A stretch of 64,000 nt of DNA from Pseudomonas hamedanensis (GCF_014268595.2 NZ_CP077091.1:2254501-2318500), one strand, 5' to 3'. Counted from the first letter of the stretch, positions 25,415 through 35,408 are shown. Numbers and translations are program-made. Notes: a model not told the origin generated them from the letters alone.

Positions 25415-26550
25415 CAGAGACACGCCTCGACAATGTGCTTGCCGATATCGTCGAGGCTGTACACCGCGTCGGCGAGATCGGCTTTAACGATGGCCATCGG
25501 CATGCCGTAGATCACGCAACTGGCTTCATCCTGCGCCCACACCGCGCTGCCGCCCTGCTTGAGCAGACGCGCGCCTTCGCGGCCGTCGGCGCCCATACCG
25601 GTCAGCACCACCGCCAGAACCTTGTCGCCGTAGGATTTCGCCGCCGAACCGAAAGTGATGTCCACGCATGGCTTGTAATTCAGACGCTCGTCACCCGGCA
25701 GGATTTTCACCGCGCCACGGCCGTCGATCATCATCTGCTTGCCACCCGGCGCCAGCAGCGCCAGGCCCGGACGCAGAATGTCGCCGTCCTCGGCTTCCTT
25801 GACGCTGATGCGGCAGAGCTTGTCGAGGCGCTCGGCGAAAGCCTTGGTGAACGCCGCCGGCATGTGCTGGATCAGCACGATCGGCGCCGGGAAGTTGGCC
25901 GGCAATTGCGTCAGTACGCGTTGCAGCGCGACCGGGCCGCCGGTTGATGTACCGATGGCAACCAGTTTGTAGGCTTTGCGTTTTGGTGCTGACGACGAAG
26001 CGCTGGCAGCCGAGGCACGCGCCGGAGCTGGCGCCGGTGCCGAACGTGCCGGAACAGGGTTGCTGTGGCTGCTGTAGCTCGGTGCTGTCGGCGCGGACGT
26101 CGGTGCTGGCGCGGCGGCAGGTGCCGGGGCGCTGTAGGCACTGAAACGACGGTTGCTGCGTGAGATGCTGTGGACTTTCTCGCACAGCAATTGCTTGACC
26201 TTCTCGGGGTTGCGCGAGATGTCTTCGAAATTCTTCGGCAGGAAATCCACCGCGCCGGCGTCCAGCGCATCGAGGGTGACTCGGGCGCCTTCGTGGGTCA
26301 GCGAGGAGAACATCAACACCGGGGTCGGGCAGCGCTGCATGATGTGCCGCACCGCCGTGATGCCGTCCATCATCGGCATCTCGTAGTCCATGGTGATCAC
26401 GTCCGGCTTGAGCGCCAGGGCCTGATCGATCGCCTCTTTACCGTTGGTTGCGGTGCCGACCACCTGGATGCTCGGATCCGCTGAAAGAATTTCCGAGACG
26501 CGGCGGCGGAAAAAACCCGAATCGTCCACCACCAGGACTTTGACTGCCAT
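25414..26550 (-). CDS. cheB: Chemotaxis methylesterase CheB
   Basis: 378 residues from ATG 26550 ([16 protein letters not shown]). N-terminal receiver domain with phosphorylation site Asp 55 (TMDYEMP); an Ala/Pro/Ser-rich linker (about 140-190); C-terminal methylesterase with the Ser nucleophile in AIGTSTGGP and His in IQHMP. It removes methyl groups from chemoreceptors after CheA phosphorylates it. Lies between cheA and motC; no cheR is present in the window. Confidence 0.96.
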   Translation of the reverse strand: MAVKVLVVDDSGFFRRRVSEILSADPSIQVVGTATNGKEAIDQALALKPDVITMDYEMPMMDGITAVRHIMQRCPTPVLMFSSLTHEGARVTLDALDAGAVDFLPKNFEDISRNPEKVKQLLCEKVHSISRSNRRFSAYSAPAPAAAPAPTSAPTAPSYSSHSNPVPARSAPAPAPARASAASASSSAPKRKAYKLVAIGTSTGGPVALQRVLTQLPANFPAPIVLIQHMPAAFTKAFAERLDKLCRISVKEAEDGDILRPGLALLAPGGKQMMIDGRGAVKILPGDERLNYKPCVDITFGSAAKSYGDKVLAVVLTGMGADGREGARLLKQGGSAVWAQDEASCVIYGMPMAIVKADLADAVYSLDDIGKHIVEACL

Positions 26551-26599
26551 AAACACTCCATTAGGTGCGGCGCGGCGTTATCGCCGCACGGCCCCGGAT

Positions 26600-28858
26600 T
26601 CAAATACGCTTTGTGGCGTAACGCTTGAGCATGCTTGGAACATCGAGAATCAACGCAATGCGGCCGTCACCGGTAATGGTGGCGCCGGACATGCCCGGAG
26701 TCCCCTGGAGCATCTTGCCCAATGGCTTGATGACCACTTCTTCCTGGCCGACCAGTTGATCGACGACGAAGCCGATCCGCTGAGTGCCCACCGAAAGGAT
26801 CACCACATGGCCTTCACGCTGCTCTTCGTGAGCGGCGGAGCTGACCAGCCAGCGCTTGAGGTAGAACAATGGCAGCGCCTTGTCGCGCACAATCACCACT
26901 TCCTGACCGTCGACAACGTTGGTGGTCGACAGGTCGAGGTGGAAGATTTCGTTGACGTTGACCAGCGGGAACGCGAACGCCTGATTGCCGAGCATGACCA
27001 TCAGCGTCGGCATGATCGCCAGGGTCAGCGGCACCTTGATGACGATCTTCGAGCCCTGGCCCTTGGTCGAGTAGATGTTGATCGAACCGTTGAGCTGGGA
27101 AATCTTGGTCTTCACCACGTCCATGCCGACACCACGGCCGGACACGTCGGAGATCTCGGTCTTGGTGGAGAAACCCGGGGCGAAAATCAGGTTGTAGCAC
27201 TCGGTATCGCTCAGGCGATCGGCCGCGTCCTTGTCCATCACGCCGCGTTTTACCGCGATTGAACGCAGCACGTTCGGGTCCATGCCTTTGCCGTCGTCGG
27301 AGATCGACAGCAGAATATGGTCGCCTTCCTGCTCGGCCGCCAGCACCACACGACCGCCACGGGCCTTGCCCGACGCTTCGCGTTCTTCCGGCGACTCGAT
27401 GCCGTGGTCGACGGCGTTGCGCACCAAGTGGACCAGCGGGTCGGCCAGGGCCTCGACAAGGTTTTTGTCGAGGTCGGTTTCTTCACCGACCAGCTCCAGG
27501 TTGATCTCTTTTTTCAGCTGACGCGCGAGGTCGCGAACCAGACGCGGGAAGCGCCCAAAGACCTTCTTGATTGGCTGCATCCGCGTCTTCATCACGGCGG
27601 TCTGCAGGTCAGCGGTGACCACGTCGAGGTTCGACACGGCTTTGGACATGGCTTCGTCGCCGCTGTTGAGGCCCAGGCGCACCAGACGGTTACGCACCAG
27701 TACCAGCTCGCCGACCATGTTCATGATTTCGTCGAGACGCGCGGTATCGACGCGCACGGTGGTTTCGGCTTCGCTGGCCGGTTTTTCCGGCGGCGGTGTC
27801 GCAGGAGCACGGGCCGGAGCCGGGGCAGCAGCGGCCGGCTTCGGCGCTTCGGCCTTCGGCTCAGGCTTGGCGGCAGGTTTTGGCACAGCAGCGGCAGCAG
27901 CCGGTGCTTTGGCAGCCGGCGCGGCGACGGTCGACGCGGAGCCGGCAGTCGCAGCCGCGGCGTCAAACTTGCCTTTGCCGTGTAATTCGTCGAGCAGCGA
28001 TTCGAATTCGTGATCGCTGATCAGATCGCTGCCGGCAGCCGCGGCTTTCGGTGCGGCAGGCGCAGGCGCCGAGGCAATCGCCGATTCCAGCGCGTCGACG
28101 GCGAAGTTGCCCTTGCCGTGCAACTGATCGAGCAGTGCTTCGAATTCGTCATCGGTGATGTCCGAGCTGTCGCCCTTGGCAGGTGCTGCCGGAGCCGCCG
28201 CCGGGGCCACCGCATCGACGGCGAACTGGCCTTTGCCGTGCAGTTGATCAAGCAGCGATTCGAACTCGGCATCGGTGATCTCATCGCTGGCCGCTTGCGC
28301 AGCAACCGGCGCAACAACAGCCGCCGGTGCCTCGGCCTGGGCCTTGACGGCATTTAGCGAGTCCAGCAGTTGTTCGAATTCGTTGTCGGTGATGTCGCCC
28401 GAGTCGCCTTCGACGACCAGTTCTTCGATCATCTCGGCCACCGGCGAAGCCGGGGCTTCATCGGCCGTTTGCGGCTCGGCCAGACGTGCCAGCGCGGCCA
28501 ACAATTCTGGCGTTGCGGCAGTAATCGGTGCGCGCTCACGGACTTCGCTGAACATGCTGTTCACCGCGTCCAGTGCTTCGAGTACAACGTCCATCAGTTC
28601 TGCATCAACGCGACGCTCACCCTTGCGCAGGATGTCGAACACGTTTTCGGCGATGTGACAGCACTCCACCAGCTCATTGAGCTGAAGGAAGCCGGCGCCC
28701 CCTTTTACAGTGTGGAAACCGCGAAAAATTGCATTGAGCAGATCTGCATCATCCGGACGGCTTTCCAGCTCGACCAGTTGTTCGGACAGTTGCTCAAGAA
28801 TCTCGCCGGCCTCAACCAGGAAATCCTGAAGGATCTCTTCATCGGCGCCGAAGCTCAT
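26600..28858 (-). CDS. cheA: Chemotaxis histidine kinase CheA
   Basis: 752 residues. Hpt domain with phospho-acceptor His 49 in FHTVKGGAG, then a long linker, a dimerisation domain, the HATPase (NAVDHGIESPEER, DDGKGMD, GRGVGMDVV) and a C-terminal CheW-like regulatory domain (LPLFYLKRWL). The linker holds four units of the type ITDxEFExLLDxLHGKGxF between residues about 153 and 290, the first one partial, separated by Ala/Pro spacers. It phosphorylates CheY and CheB. The gene lies between cheZ and cheB. Confidence 0.96.
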   Translation of the reverse strand: MSFGADEEILQDFLVEAGEILEQLSEQLVELESRPDDADLLNAIFRGFHTVKGGAGFLQLNELVECCHIAENVFDILRKGERRVDAELMDVVLEALDAVNSMFSEVRERAPITAATPELLAALARLAEPQTADEAPASPVAEMIEELVVEGDSGDITDNEFEQLLDSLNAVKAQAEAPAAVVAPVAAQAASDEITDAEFESLLDQLHGKGQFAVDAVAPAAAPAAPAKGDSSDITDDEFEALLDQLHGKGNFAVDALESAIASAPAPAAPKAAAAGSDLISDHEFESLLDELHGKGKFDAAAATAGSASTVAAPAAKAPAAAAAVPKPAAKPEPKAEAPKPAAAAPAPARAPATPPPEKPASEAETTVRVDTARLDEIMNMVGELVLVRNRLVRLGLNSGDEAMSKAVSNLDVVTADLQTAVMKTRMQPIKKVFGRFPRLVRDLARQLKKEINLELVGEETDLDKNLVEALADPLVHLVRNAVDHGIESPEEREASGKARGGRVVLAAEQEGDHILLSISDDGKGMDPNVLRSIAVKRGVMDKDAADRLSDTECYNLIFAPGFSTKTEISDVSGRGVGMDVVKTKISQLNGSINIYSTKGQGSKIVIKVPLTLAIMPTLMVMLGNQAFAFPLVNVNEIFHLDLSTTNVVDGQEVVIVRDKALPLFYLKRWLVSSAAHEEQREGHVVILSVGTQRIGFVVDQLVGQEEVVIKPLGKMLQGTPGMSGATITGDGRIALILDVPSMLKRYATKRI

Positions 28859-28896
28859 TAATGGGGTGCTCCTAACAGGTCTAAAAACCTAAAACA

Positions 28897-29685
28897 TCAA
28901 AATCCAAGACTGGATAGCAAATCGTCCACATCGTCCTGACCGGACACAACGTCTTCTCGTTTATCGGCATGAATCTGCGGACCTTCACCCTGCGAGAGAT
29001 GTTTTTGTGGATCTTTTTCGGCGAGCATTGCGGCGCGGTCATGTTCGATGCCCGCAAAGCGGTCAACCTGACTGGCCATGAGCACGAGTTTGAGCAGATT
29101 GCTTTCGACTTCGGTGACCAGTTGGGTCACGCGCTTGATCACCTGACCGGTGAGGTCCTGGTAATCCTGGGCCAGCAGGATGTCGTTGAGATTGCTCGAC
29201 ACCGCACGGTTGTCCGTGCTGCTGCGTGACAGAAAACCGTCGACCCGGCGCGCCAGTTCGCGGAACTCTTCAGCCCCGACCTCGCGACGCATGAAGCGCC
29301 CCCAATCGGCACTCAACGTCTGCGCTTCATCCGCCAGACTGTTGACCACCGGCGTGGCGCTTTCCACCAGATCCATGGTGCGGTTGGCCGCGGCCTCCGT
29401 CAGTTTGACCACGTAGCCCAGGCGTTCGGTGGCGTCGGTGATTTGCGACACTTCCTCGGCCTGCGGCATGTGCGGATCAATCTGGAAATTGACGATCGCA
29501 CTGTGCAGTTCACGTGTGAGCTTGCCCACTTCCTGATACAGGCCGCGGTCACGGGTCTGATTGAGCTCATGGATCAGTTGCACCGCGTCGCCGAACCTGC
29601 CTTTTTCAAGGCTTTCGACCAGTTCGACCGCGTGTTTTTTCAGGGTCGATTCAAAATCGCCCTGTGAAGATTCGTTATGCTCCAT
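28897..29685 (-). CDS. cheZ: CheY-phosphate phosphatase CheZ
   Basis: 262 residues from ATG 29685 (MEHNESSQGDFES). Long helical hairpin with the catalytic segment ILLAQDYQDLTGQVIKRV, and a C-terminal CheY-binding peptide (DVDDLLSSLGF). Speeds up loss of the phosphate from CheY. Eighteen bases after cheY. An alternative start at 29700 is upstream of the usual N-terminus. Confidence 0.95.
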   Translation of the reverse strand: MEHNESSQGDFESTLKKHAVELVESLEKGRFGDAVQLIHELNQTRDRGLYQEVGKLTRELHSAIVNFQIDPHMPQAEEVSQITDATERLGYVVKLTEAAANRTMDLVESATPVVNSLADEAQTLSADWGRFMRREVGAEEFRELARRVDGFLSRSSTDNRAVSSNLNDILLAQDYQDLTGQVIKRVTQLVTEVESNLLKLVLMASQVDRFAGIEHDRAAMLAEKDPQKHLSQGEGPQIHADKREDVVSGQDDVDDLLSSLGF

Positions 29686-29703
29686 AGCTCCCCCGCGCAT
29701 TCA

Positions 29704-30075
29704 TCAGCCGATGCGTTCGAAAATCTTCTCGATTTTGTCTTTCAGCGCCTGAGCCGTGAAAGGTTTGACCACGTAACCGTTCACGCCGGCCTGAGCGGCC
29801 TCGATGATCTGCTCGCGCTTGGCTTCAGCAGTCACCATCAACACGGGGAGATGCTTGAGTTTTTCATCGGCACGCACGTGACGCAGCAGGTCGATACCGG
29901 TCATGCCCGGCATGTTCCAGTCCGTTACCAGAAAGTCGATGCTGCCGCTGTTGAGCACCGGAATGGCGGTGGTGCCATCGTCGGCCTCGACGGTGTTGGT
30001 GAACCCAAGATCGCGCAGCAGGTTCTTGATGATCCGCCGCATCGTTGAGAAGTCATCAACGATGAGGATTTTCAT
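29704..30075 (-). CDS. cheY: Chemotaxis response regulator CheY
   Basis: 123 residues from ATG 30075 (MKILIVDDFSTMRR). Receiver domain with acid pocket Asp 7 and Asp 8, phosphorylation site Asp 52 (TDWNMPGM), conserved Thr in MVTAEA and Lys in VVKPF. Phospho-CheY binds FliM and changes flagellar rotation. First gene of the che-mot block after fliA. An open frame extends upstream to 30099 but does not match the family start. Confidence 0.97.
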   Translation of the reverse strand: MKILIVDDFSTMRRIIKNLLRDLGFTNTVEADDGTTAIPVLNSGSIDFLVTDWNMPGMTGIDLLRHVRADEKLKHLPVLMVTAEAKREQIIEAAQAGVNGYVVKPFTAQALKDKIEKIFERIG

Positions 30076-30141
30076 GTCTTTGTTCAATTCGACCTCCAAG
30101 CAGTCTTAAACGCGCCCAGCACCTGGACGCGCCACTTCAAT

Positions 30142-30168
30142 CAATCGGCGTAGCACTCGAAGTTTGTC
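30142..30168 (-). promoter_or_regulatory. Possible sigma-28 promoter of the cheY operon
   Basis: Minus-strand GCCGATTG (30149-30142) is close to the sigma-28 -10 consensus GCCGATAA. The -35 region, around 30161-30168, is weak. The 167-base gap between fliA and cheY is the natural place for this FliA-dependent promoter. Confidence 0.35.
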
Positions 30169-30242
30169 TGGAACACAACGGATCGAGACCGGCGCCGCTC
30201 ATCACCGCACCAGCCTCGTTTCGCAGTGTCCCCACACTGCCT

Positions 30243-30983
30243 TCAGCGCGCTCGCCACTCCCCTAAACGCCCCCGCAAACGGGCCGCGCACTGGCTGTGT
30301 AACTGGCTGACCCGCGATTCACTGACGCCAAGGACTTCACCGATCTCCTTGAGGTTCAGCTCTTCGTCGTAGTACAGCGCCAACACCAGTCGCTCACGCT
30401 CCGGCAAATTGGCAATCGCGTCCGCCAGCGCCGCCTGGAAGCGTTCATCTTCCAGATCGCGTGACGGCTCCATATGAGCACTGGCGCCATCCTCATGCAG
30501 CCCTTCGTGTTCGCCGTCCTGCAAGAGGTCGTCGAAACTGAACAGGCGGCTGCCCAAGGTGTCATTCAAAATCCCGTAATAATCGTCGAGACTCAATTGG
30601 AGTTCGGCCGCAACCTCGTGATCTTTAGCATCACGGCCGGTTTTAGCTTCAATTGAGCGAATCGCGTCGCTGACCATACGGGTATTGCGGTGAACCGAGC
30701 GTGGCGCCCAGTCCCCTTTGCGCACTTCGTCGAGCATCGCGCCGCGGATTCGAATGCCCGCGTACGTTTCGAAACTGGCGCCCTTGCTGGCGTCGTATTT
30801 GGTCGAGACTTCAAGCAGGCCGATCATCCCGGCCTGGATCAGGTCTTCCACCTGAACACTGGCCGGCAATCGCGCCAGCAAGTGGTAGGCGATGCGTTTG
30901 ACCAGTGGCGCGTAACGCTCGATCAACTCGTACTGCGCGTCACGCGCCGACTTCTTGTACAGATTCATGCCACTGGCGGTCAT
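30243..30983 (-). CDS. fliA: Flagellar sigma factor FliA (sigma-28)
   Basis: 246 residues from ATG 30983, which overlaps the fleN stop (ATGA). Sigma-70 family regions 2, 3 and 4 are all present: RYAPLVKRIAYHLLARLPASVQVEDLIQAGMIGLLEVSTKYD (region 2) and LPERERLVLALYYDEELNLKEIGEVLGVSESRVSQL (region 4). FliA transcribes late flagellar and chemotaxis genes and is held back by FlgM until the hook is complete. Confidence 0.97.
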   Translation of the reverse strand: MTASGMNLYKKSARDAQYELIERYAPLVKRIAYHLLARLPASVQVEDLIQAGMIGLLEVSTKYDASKGASFETYAGIRIRGAMLDEVRKGDWAPRSVHRNTRMVSDAIRSIEAKTGRDAKDHEVAAELQLSLDDYYGILNDTLGSRLFSFDDLLQDGEHEGLHEDGASAHMEPSRDLEDERFQAALADAIANLPERERLVLALYYDEELNLKEIGEVLGVSESRVSQLHSQCAARLRGRLGEWRAR

Positions 30984-31810
30984 AACACGGGCCCTGCGGT
31001 TTGCTGCACGAGGCGCTCGACGAAAAATTCGAGGTGGCCTCGCGGGTTGGCCGGCAACGGCCAGGTGTCGACTTTCTGCGCAATCGCCTTGAAAGCCAGG
31101 GCGCACTTGGAACGCGGAAACGCTTCATAGACCGCACGCTGCTTCTGCACGGCCTTGCGCACGCTTTCGTCATAAGGTACGGCGCCGACGTATTGTAGGG
31201 CGACGTCAAGGAAGCGGTCCGTGACCTTGGTCAACTTGGCGAACAGGTTGCGCCCTTCCTGCGGGCTCTGCGCCATGTTGGCCAGGACGCGGAAGCGGTT
31301 CATGCCGTAATCGCGGTTGAGTAATTTGATCAGTGCGTAGGCGTCGGTGATCGAGGTCGGCTCGTCGCAGACCACCAGCAACACTTCCTGGGCGGCGCGG
31401 ACGAAACTGACGACCGAGTCACCGATACCGGCTGCGGTGTCGATCACCAGCACGTCGAGATTGTCGCCAATGTCGCTGAACGCCTGAATCAGGCCGGCAT
31501 GTTGCGCCGGGCTCAGGTGCACCATGCTCTGGGTGCCGGAAGCGGCCGGCACGATGCGGATCCCGCCCGGGCCCTGCAACAGCACGTCGCGCAGTTCGCA
31601 ACGGCCTTCGATCACATCGGCCAGCGTGCGCTTGGGTGTCAGCCCCAGCAGGACGTCGACGTTCGCCAGGCCCAGGTCGGCGTCCAGCAGCATGACCCGA
31701 CGGCCAAGCTCTGCCAGCGCCAGCGACAAGTTCACTGACACGTTAGTCTTGCCGACGCCACCTTTGCCGCCGGTCACCGCGATCACCTGTACGGGATGCA
31801 TGCTGCCCAT
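30980..31810 (-). CDS. fleN: Flagellar number regulator FleN
   Basis: 276 residues. MinD/ParA-type ATPase with deviant Walker A GGKGGVGKTN (residues 14-23). FleN binds FleQ and limits its activity, which keeps the flagellar number low. Encoded between flhF and fliA in the order flhA-flhF-fleN-fliA typical of polar flagellates. ATG 31810 is preceded by AAGG and by a 35-codon reading frame (see 31812). Confidence 0.96.
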   Translation of the reverse strand: MGSMHPVQVIAVTGGKGGVGKTNVSVNLSLALAELGRRVMLLDADLGLANVDVLLGLTPKRTLADVIEGRCELRDVLLQGPGGIRIVPAASGTQSMVHLSPAQHAGLIQAFSDIGDNLDVLVIDTAAGIGDSVVSFVRAAQEVLLVVCDEPTSITDAYALIKLLNRDYGMNRFRVLANMAQSPQEGRNLFAKLTKVTDRFLDVALQYVGAVPYDESVRKAVQKQRAVYEAFPRSKCALAFKAIAQKVDTWPLPANPRGHLEFFVERLVQQTAGPVL

Positions 31811-31811
31811 G

Positions 31812-31919
31812 TTATTTCTTTACCTTGTCTTGCATAGACGGAGGCCACATTACTGGCTGCGCGTTCCCGATCGGAACAATGCGTGGCAGACCATCGATGT
31901 AGGTACAAAAACTGTTCAT
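31812..31919 (-). CDS. Possible 35-residue protein between flhF and fleN
   Basis: ATG 31919 lies 7 bases past the flhF stop, with a GAGGT Shine-Dalgarno that overlaps that stop (TGAGGT). The frame encodes MNSFCTYIDGLPRIVPIGNA followed by QPVMWPPSMQDKVKK and ends with TAA one base before the fleN ATG. It fills the gap exactly, which suggests a translated leader that couples flhF to fleN. No family recognised. Translation is inferred. Confidence 0.45.
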   Translation of the reverse strand: MNSFCTYIDGLPRIVPIGNAQPVMWPPSMQDKVKK

Positions 31920-31926
31920 GATTACC

Positions 31927-33267
31927 TCAGCCAACCTGCTTGGTCGGGCTGTGATAGATATCAGCGAACATGTCAGCCATGGCTTCTTCGCTGGGTTCTT
32001 CCTGCATTTGCACGCTGACGGCACGGCTGACCAATTGATGACGGCGCGGCAGATGCAGATCATCCGGAATCCGTGGGCCATCGGTCAGGTACGCGACCGG
32101 CAATTCATGACTGATCGCCAGGCTCAACACTTCACCAAGACTGGCCGTTTCATCCAGTTTAGTCAGAATGCAGCCGGCCAGCCCGCAACGCTTGTAGCTG
32201 TGATAAGCGGCCGTTAGAACCTGTTTCTGGCTGGTGGTTGCCAATACCAGATAATTTTTTGAGCGAATACCACGCCCGGCCAGGCTCTCAAGCTGCATGC
32301 GCAACGCCGGATCACTGGCTTGCAGACCTGCAGTATCGATCAAAACCACGCGTTTGCGCAGCAATGGATCCAAAGCCTGAACCAGCGACTGACCCGGATC
32401 GACGTGGGTCACCGGTACATTGAGAATGCGGCCGAGGGTTTTCAGTTGTTCCTGCGCACCGATACGGAAGCTGTCCATGCTCACCAGCGCGACGTTCTGC
32501 GCGCCGTACTTGAGCACGTAGCGTGCGGCGAGTTTGGCCAGCGTGGTGGTCTTGCCCATGCCGGCAGGGCCGACCATCGCAATCACCCCGCCCTCTTCCA
32601 GCGGCTCGACTTCCGGCACGGCAATCATCCGTGCCAGGTGCGCCAGCAGCATGCGCCAGGCCTGACGCGGTTCTTCGATATCGGTGATCATTGCCAGCAA
32701 GTCGCGGGACAACGGACCGGACAGACCGATGCGTTGCAAGCGGCGATACAGATTGGCCTGGGCCGGACGGCTGCCTTGCAGCTGATTCCAGGCCAGCGTG
32801 CCGAGCTGCACTTCCATCAACTCGCGCAGGCTGTTCAATTCGAAACGCATCGAATCCAGCGCACGAGGATCAACCCCGGCGGAGGCTTGCGCAGGCGCCG
32901 GAGCAGGACGCGCCGGTGCGGCGTAGGTCGGCTCGCTCAACGGCTCGGCAGCGGTCAGCGGCAGGCCCGCCGTCAAAGGCAGCCCGGCGAACAACTGACG
33001 ATTGGTGTTGCCGTCGGCTTCGCCGCGCATGCTCAATTCGGCCTGGGCGGTGACGATGCGCGACTGGGTCTTGCGCAACTCGTCTTCGAGTTCCATGTTC
33101 GGCACCCGCGGCGTCAGTGCCGAGAGTTTGTAATCCAGCGCCGCCGTCAGCTCGACGCCGCCGGCAATGCGGCGGTTGCCAATGATGGCGGCATCAGCGC
33201 CCAGCTCATCACGAACCAGCTTCATGGCCTGACGCATATCGGCGGCGAAAAAACGCTTAACTTGCAT
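31927..33267 (-). CDS. flhF: Flagellar SRP-type GTPase FlhF
   Basis: 446 residues. N-terminal basic region, a Pro/Ala-rich linker (about 105-140), then an NG domain related to SRP54 with P-loop GPAGMGKTTTLAKLA and DTAGL, LTKLDET. FlhF recruits the first flagellar parts to the cell pole. Its stop is 11 bases before the flhF-fleN small frame. It follows flhA by 11 bases. Confidence 0.96.
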   Translation of the reverse strand: MQVKRFFAADMRQAMKLVRDELGADAAIIGNRRIAGGVELTAALDYKLSALTPRVPNMELEDELRKTQSRIVTAQAELSMRGEADGNTNRQLFAGLPLTAGLPLTAAEPLSEPTYAAPARPAPAPAQASAGVDPRALDSMRFELNSLRELMEVQLGTLAWNQLQGSRPAQANLYRRLQRIGLSGPLSRDLLAMITDIEEPRQAWRMLLAHLARMIAVPEVEPLEEGGVIAMVGPAGMGKTTTLAKLAARYVLKYGAQNVALVSMDSFRIGAQEQLKTLGRILNVPVTHVDPGQSLVQALDPLLRKRVVLIDTAGLQASDPALRMQLESLAGRGIRSKNYLVLATTSQKQVLTAAYHSYKRCGLAGCILTKLDETASLGEVLSLAISHELPVAYLTDGPRIPDDLHLPRRHQLVSRAVSVQMQEEPSEEAMADMFADIYHSPTKQVG

Positions 33268-33278
33268 AAACCACTACC

Positions 33279-35408
33279 TCAGCCGTTGGGCCCTACTGTC
33301 GCAACGATGGTCACTTGCTTGTTGTCCGGTATTTCCTGGTAGGCCAGCACATGCAGTCCGGGGACGGCGAGGCGGCCAAAACGCGAGAGCATCGCGCGTA
33401 TCGGGCCGGCGACCAACAGGATCACCGGCTGCCCTTGCATTTCCTGACGCTGCGCCGCTTCGATGAGCGAACGTTGCAGCTTCTCGGCCATGCTTGGCTC
33501 CAGCAGAACGCCCTCTTCCGAGCCTTGTCCTGCCTTCTGCAGACTATTGAGCAATATCTGTTCCAACCTTGGTTCCAATGTGATCACAGGCAGCTCGGAC
33601 TCAGTGCCTACAATGCTTTGGACGATGGCGCGGGATACGCCAACCCGTACAGCGGCCACCAACGCGGCGGTATCTTGACTCTTGGCGGCGTTGTTGGCGA
33701 TGGCTTCGGCGATGCTGCGAATGTCGCGCACCGGCACGTGCTCAGCGAGCAGCGCTTGCAGCACTTTGAGCAACTGCGACAGAGAGACCACGCCCGGCAC
33801 CAGCTCTTCAGCCAGTTTCGGCGAGCTTTTGGCCAGCAACTGCATGAGTTGCTGCACTTCTTCGTGGCCGATCAGCTCACTGGAGTGCTTGTACAGAATC
33901 TGGTTCAAGTGCGTGGCGACCACGGTGCTGGCGTCGACCACGGTGTAGCCGAGCGATTGCGCCTGGGCGCGCTGGCTGATTTCGATCCACACCGCCTCCA
34001 GTCCGAAAGCCGGATCTTTGGCGTTGATGCCGTTGAGCGTGCCGTAGACCTGCCCCGGGTTGATCGCCAATTCTCGGTCTGGATAAATTTCGGCTTCGGC
34101 CAGGATCACACCCATCAGCGTCAGGCGATAGGCGCTTGGCGCCAGGTCGAGGTTGTCGCGGATGTGCACGGTCGGCATCAGGAAGCCCAGATCCTGCGAG
34201 AGCTTCTTGCGCACGCCCTTGATCCGCGCGAGCAATTGCCCGCCCTGGTTGCGATCGACCAGCGGGATCAGGCGATAGCCGACTTCCAGGCCGATCATGT
34301 CGATCGGCGTCACGTCATCCCAGCCCAGCTCTTTGGTTTCCATGGCGCGGGCCGGCGATGGCAGCAGCTCCTGCTGACGCTTGACCTCTTCCAGCGCAAC
34401 GACCTTGGCGACGTTCTGCTTTTTCCAGAACAGGTACGCACCACCGGCGGCCAGCGCAGCCATGCTCAGGAAGGAAAAGTGTGGCATGCCCGGCACAAGG
34501 CCCATCACCGCCATCAAACCAGCCGCCACCGCCAGCGCTTTGGGCGAGGCGAACATTTGGCGGTTGATCTGTTTACCCATGTCTTCCGAGCCGGAAGCAC
34601 GGGTCACCATGATCGCTGCCGCTGTTGATAACAACAGTGATGGCAATTGCGCCACTAAACCGTCACCGATGGTCAACAAAGCGTAAACCCGGCCGGCATC
34701 GCCGAAGGTCATGCCATGCTGGAAGATACCAACGGCCATGCCGCCGATAAGGTTGATGAACAGAATCAACAGACCGGCGATGGCGTCACCACGGACGAAC
34801 TTGCTGGCACCGTCCATCGAACCGTAGAACTCAGCCTCTTGGGCGACTTCCTGACGGCGAGACTTGGCCTGGTTCTGATCAATCAGACCGGCGTTGAGGT
34901 CGGCGTCGATCGCCATTTGTTTGCCGGGCATCGCATCGAGGGTGAAACGCGCGCTCACCTCGGAAATCCGCCCGGCGCCCTTGGTCACCACGACGAAGTT
35001 GATGATCATCAGAATCGCGAACACCACGATACCGACCACGTAGTTACCGCCGATCACCACCTCACCGAAGGCCTGAATCACCTTACCGGCGGCGGCGTGG
35101 CCGTCCTGACCGTGGAGCATTACCACGCGCGTAGACGCTACGTTCAGCGCCAGACGCATCAGCGTTGCCACCAGCAGAATCGTCGGGAACACGGCGAAAT
35201 CCAGCGGCCGCAGCGCGTACACGCAGACCAGCAGAACGACGATGGACAGGGCAATGTTAAACGTGAAAAACACGTCCAGCAGGAACGGCGGAATCGGCAA
35301 CATCATCATCGCCAACATGACCAACAGCAGCAACGGCACGCCCAGATTGCCCCGGCTGAGGTCGGCAACGTTTGTGCGAGCAGTGTTGATTAACTGAGAG
35401 CGATCCAC
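33279..35408 (-). CDS. flhA: Flagellar export gate protein FlhA
   Basis: 709 residues. N-terminal half with eight membrane helices and the FHIPEP signature region around residues 155-175 (GRISEVSARFTLDAMPGKQMAIDADL), C-terminal cytoplasmic ring domain (residues about 360-709, ARIKGVRKKLSQDLGFLMPTVHIRDN). It is the major gate of the flagellar type III export apparatus. First gene of the flhA-flhF-fleN-fliA block; a sigma-54-like promoter lies upstream at 35471-35486. Confidence 0.97.
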   Translation of the reverse strand: MDRSQLINTARTNVADLSRGNLGVPLLLLVMLAMMMLPIPPFLLDVFFTFNIALSIVVLLVCVYALRPLDFAVFPTILLVATLMRLALNVASTRVVMLHGQDGHAAAGKVIQAFGEVVIGGNYVVGIVVFAILMIINFVVVTKGAGRISEVSARFTLDAMPGKQMAIDADLNAGLIDQNQAKSRRQEVAQEAEFYGSMDGASKFVRGDAIAGLLILFINLIGGMAVGIFQHGMTFGDAGRVYALLTIGDGLVAQLPSLLLSTAAAIMVTRASGSEDMGKQINRQMFASPKALAVAAGLMAVMGLVPGMPHFSFLSMAALAAGGAYLFWKKQNVAKVVALEEVKRQQELLPSPARAMETKELGWDDVTPIDMIGLEVGYRLIPLVDRNQGGQLLARIKGVRKKLSQDLGFLMPTVHIRDNLDLAPSAYRLTLMGVILAEAEIYPDRELAINPGQVYGTLNGINAKDPAFGLEAVWIEISQRAQAQSLGYTVVDASTVVATHLNQILYKHSSELIGHEEVQQLMQLLAKSSPKLAEELVPGVVSLSQLLKVLQALLAEHVPVRDIRSIAEAIANNAAKSQDTAALVAAVRVGVSRAIVQSIVGTESELPVITLEPRLEQILLNSLQKAGQGSEEGVLLEPSMAEKLQRSLIEAAQRQEMQGQPVILLVAGPIRAMLSRFGRLAVPGLHVLAYQEIPDNKQVTIVATVGPNG

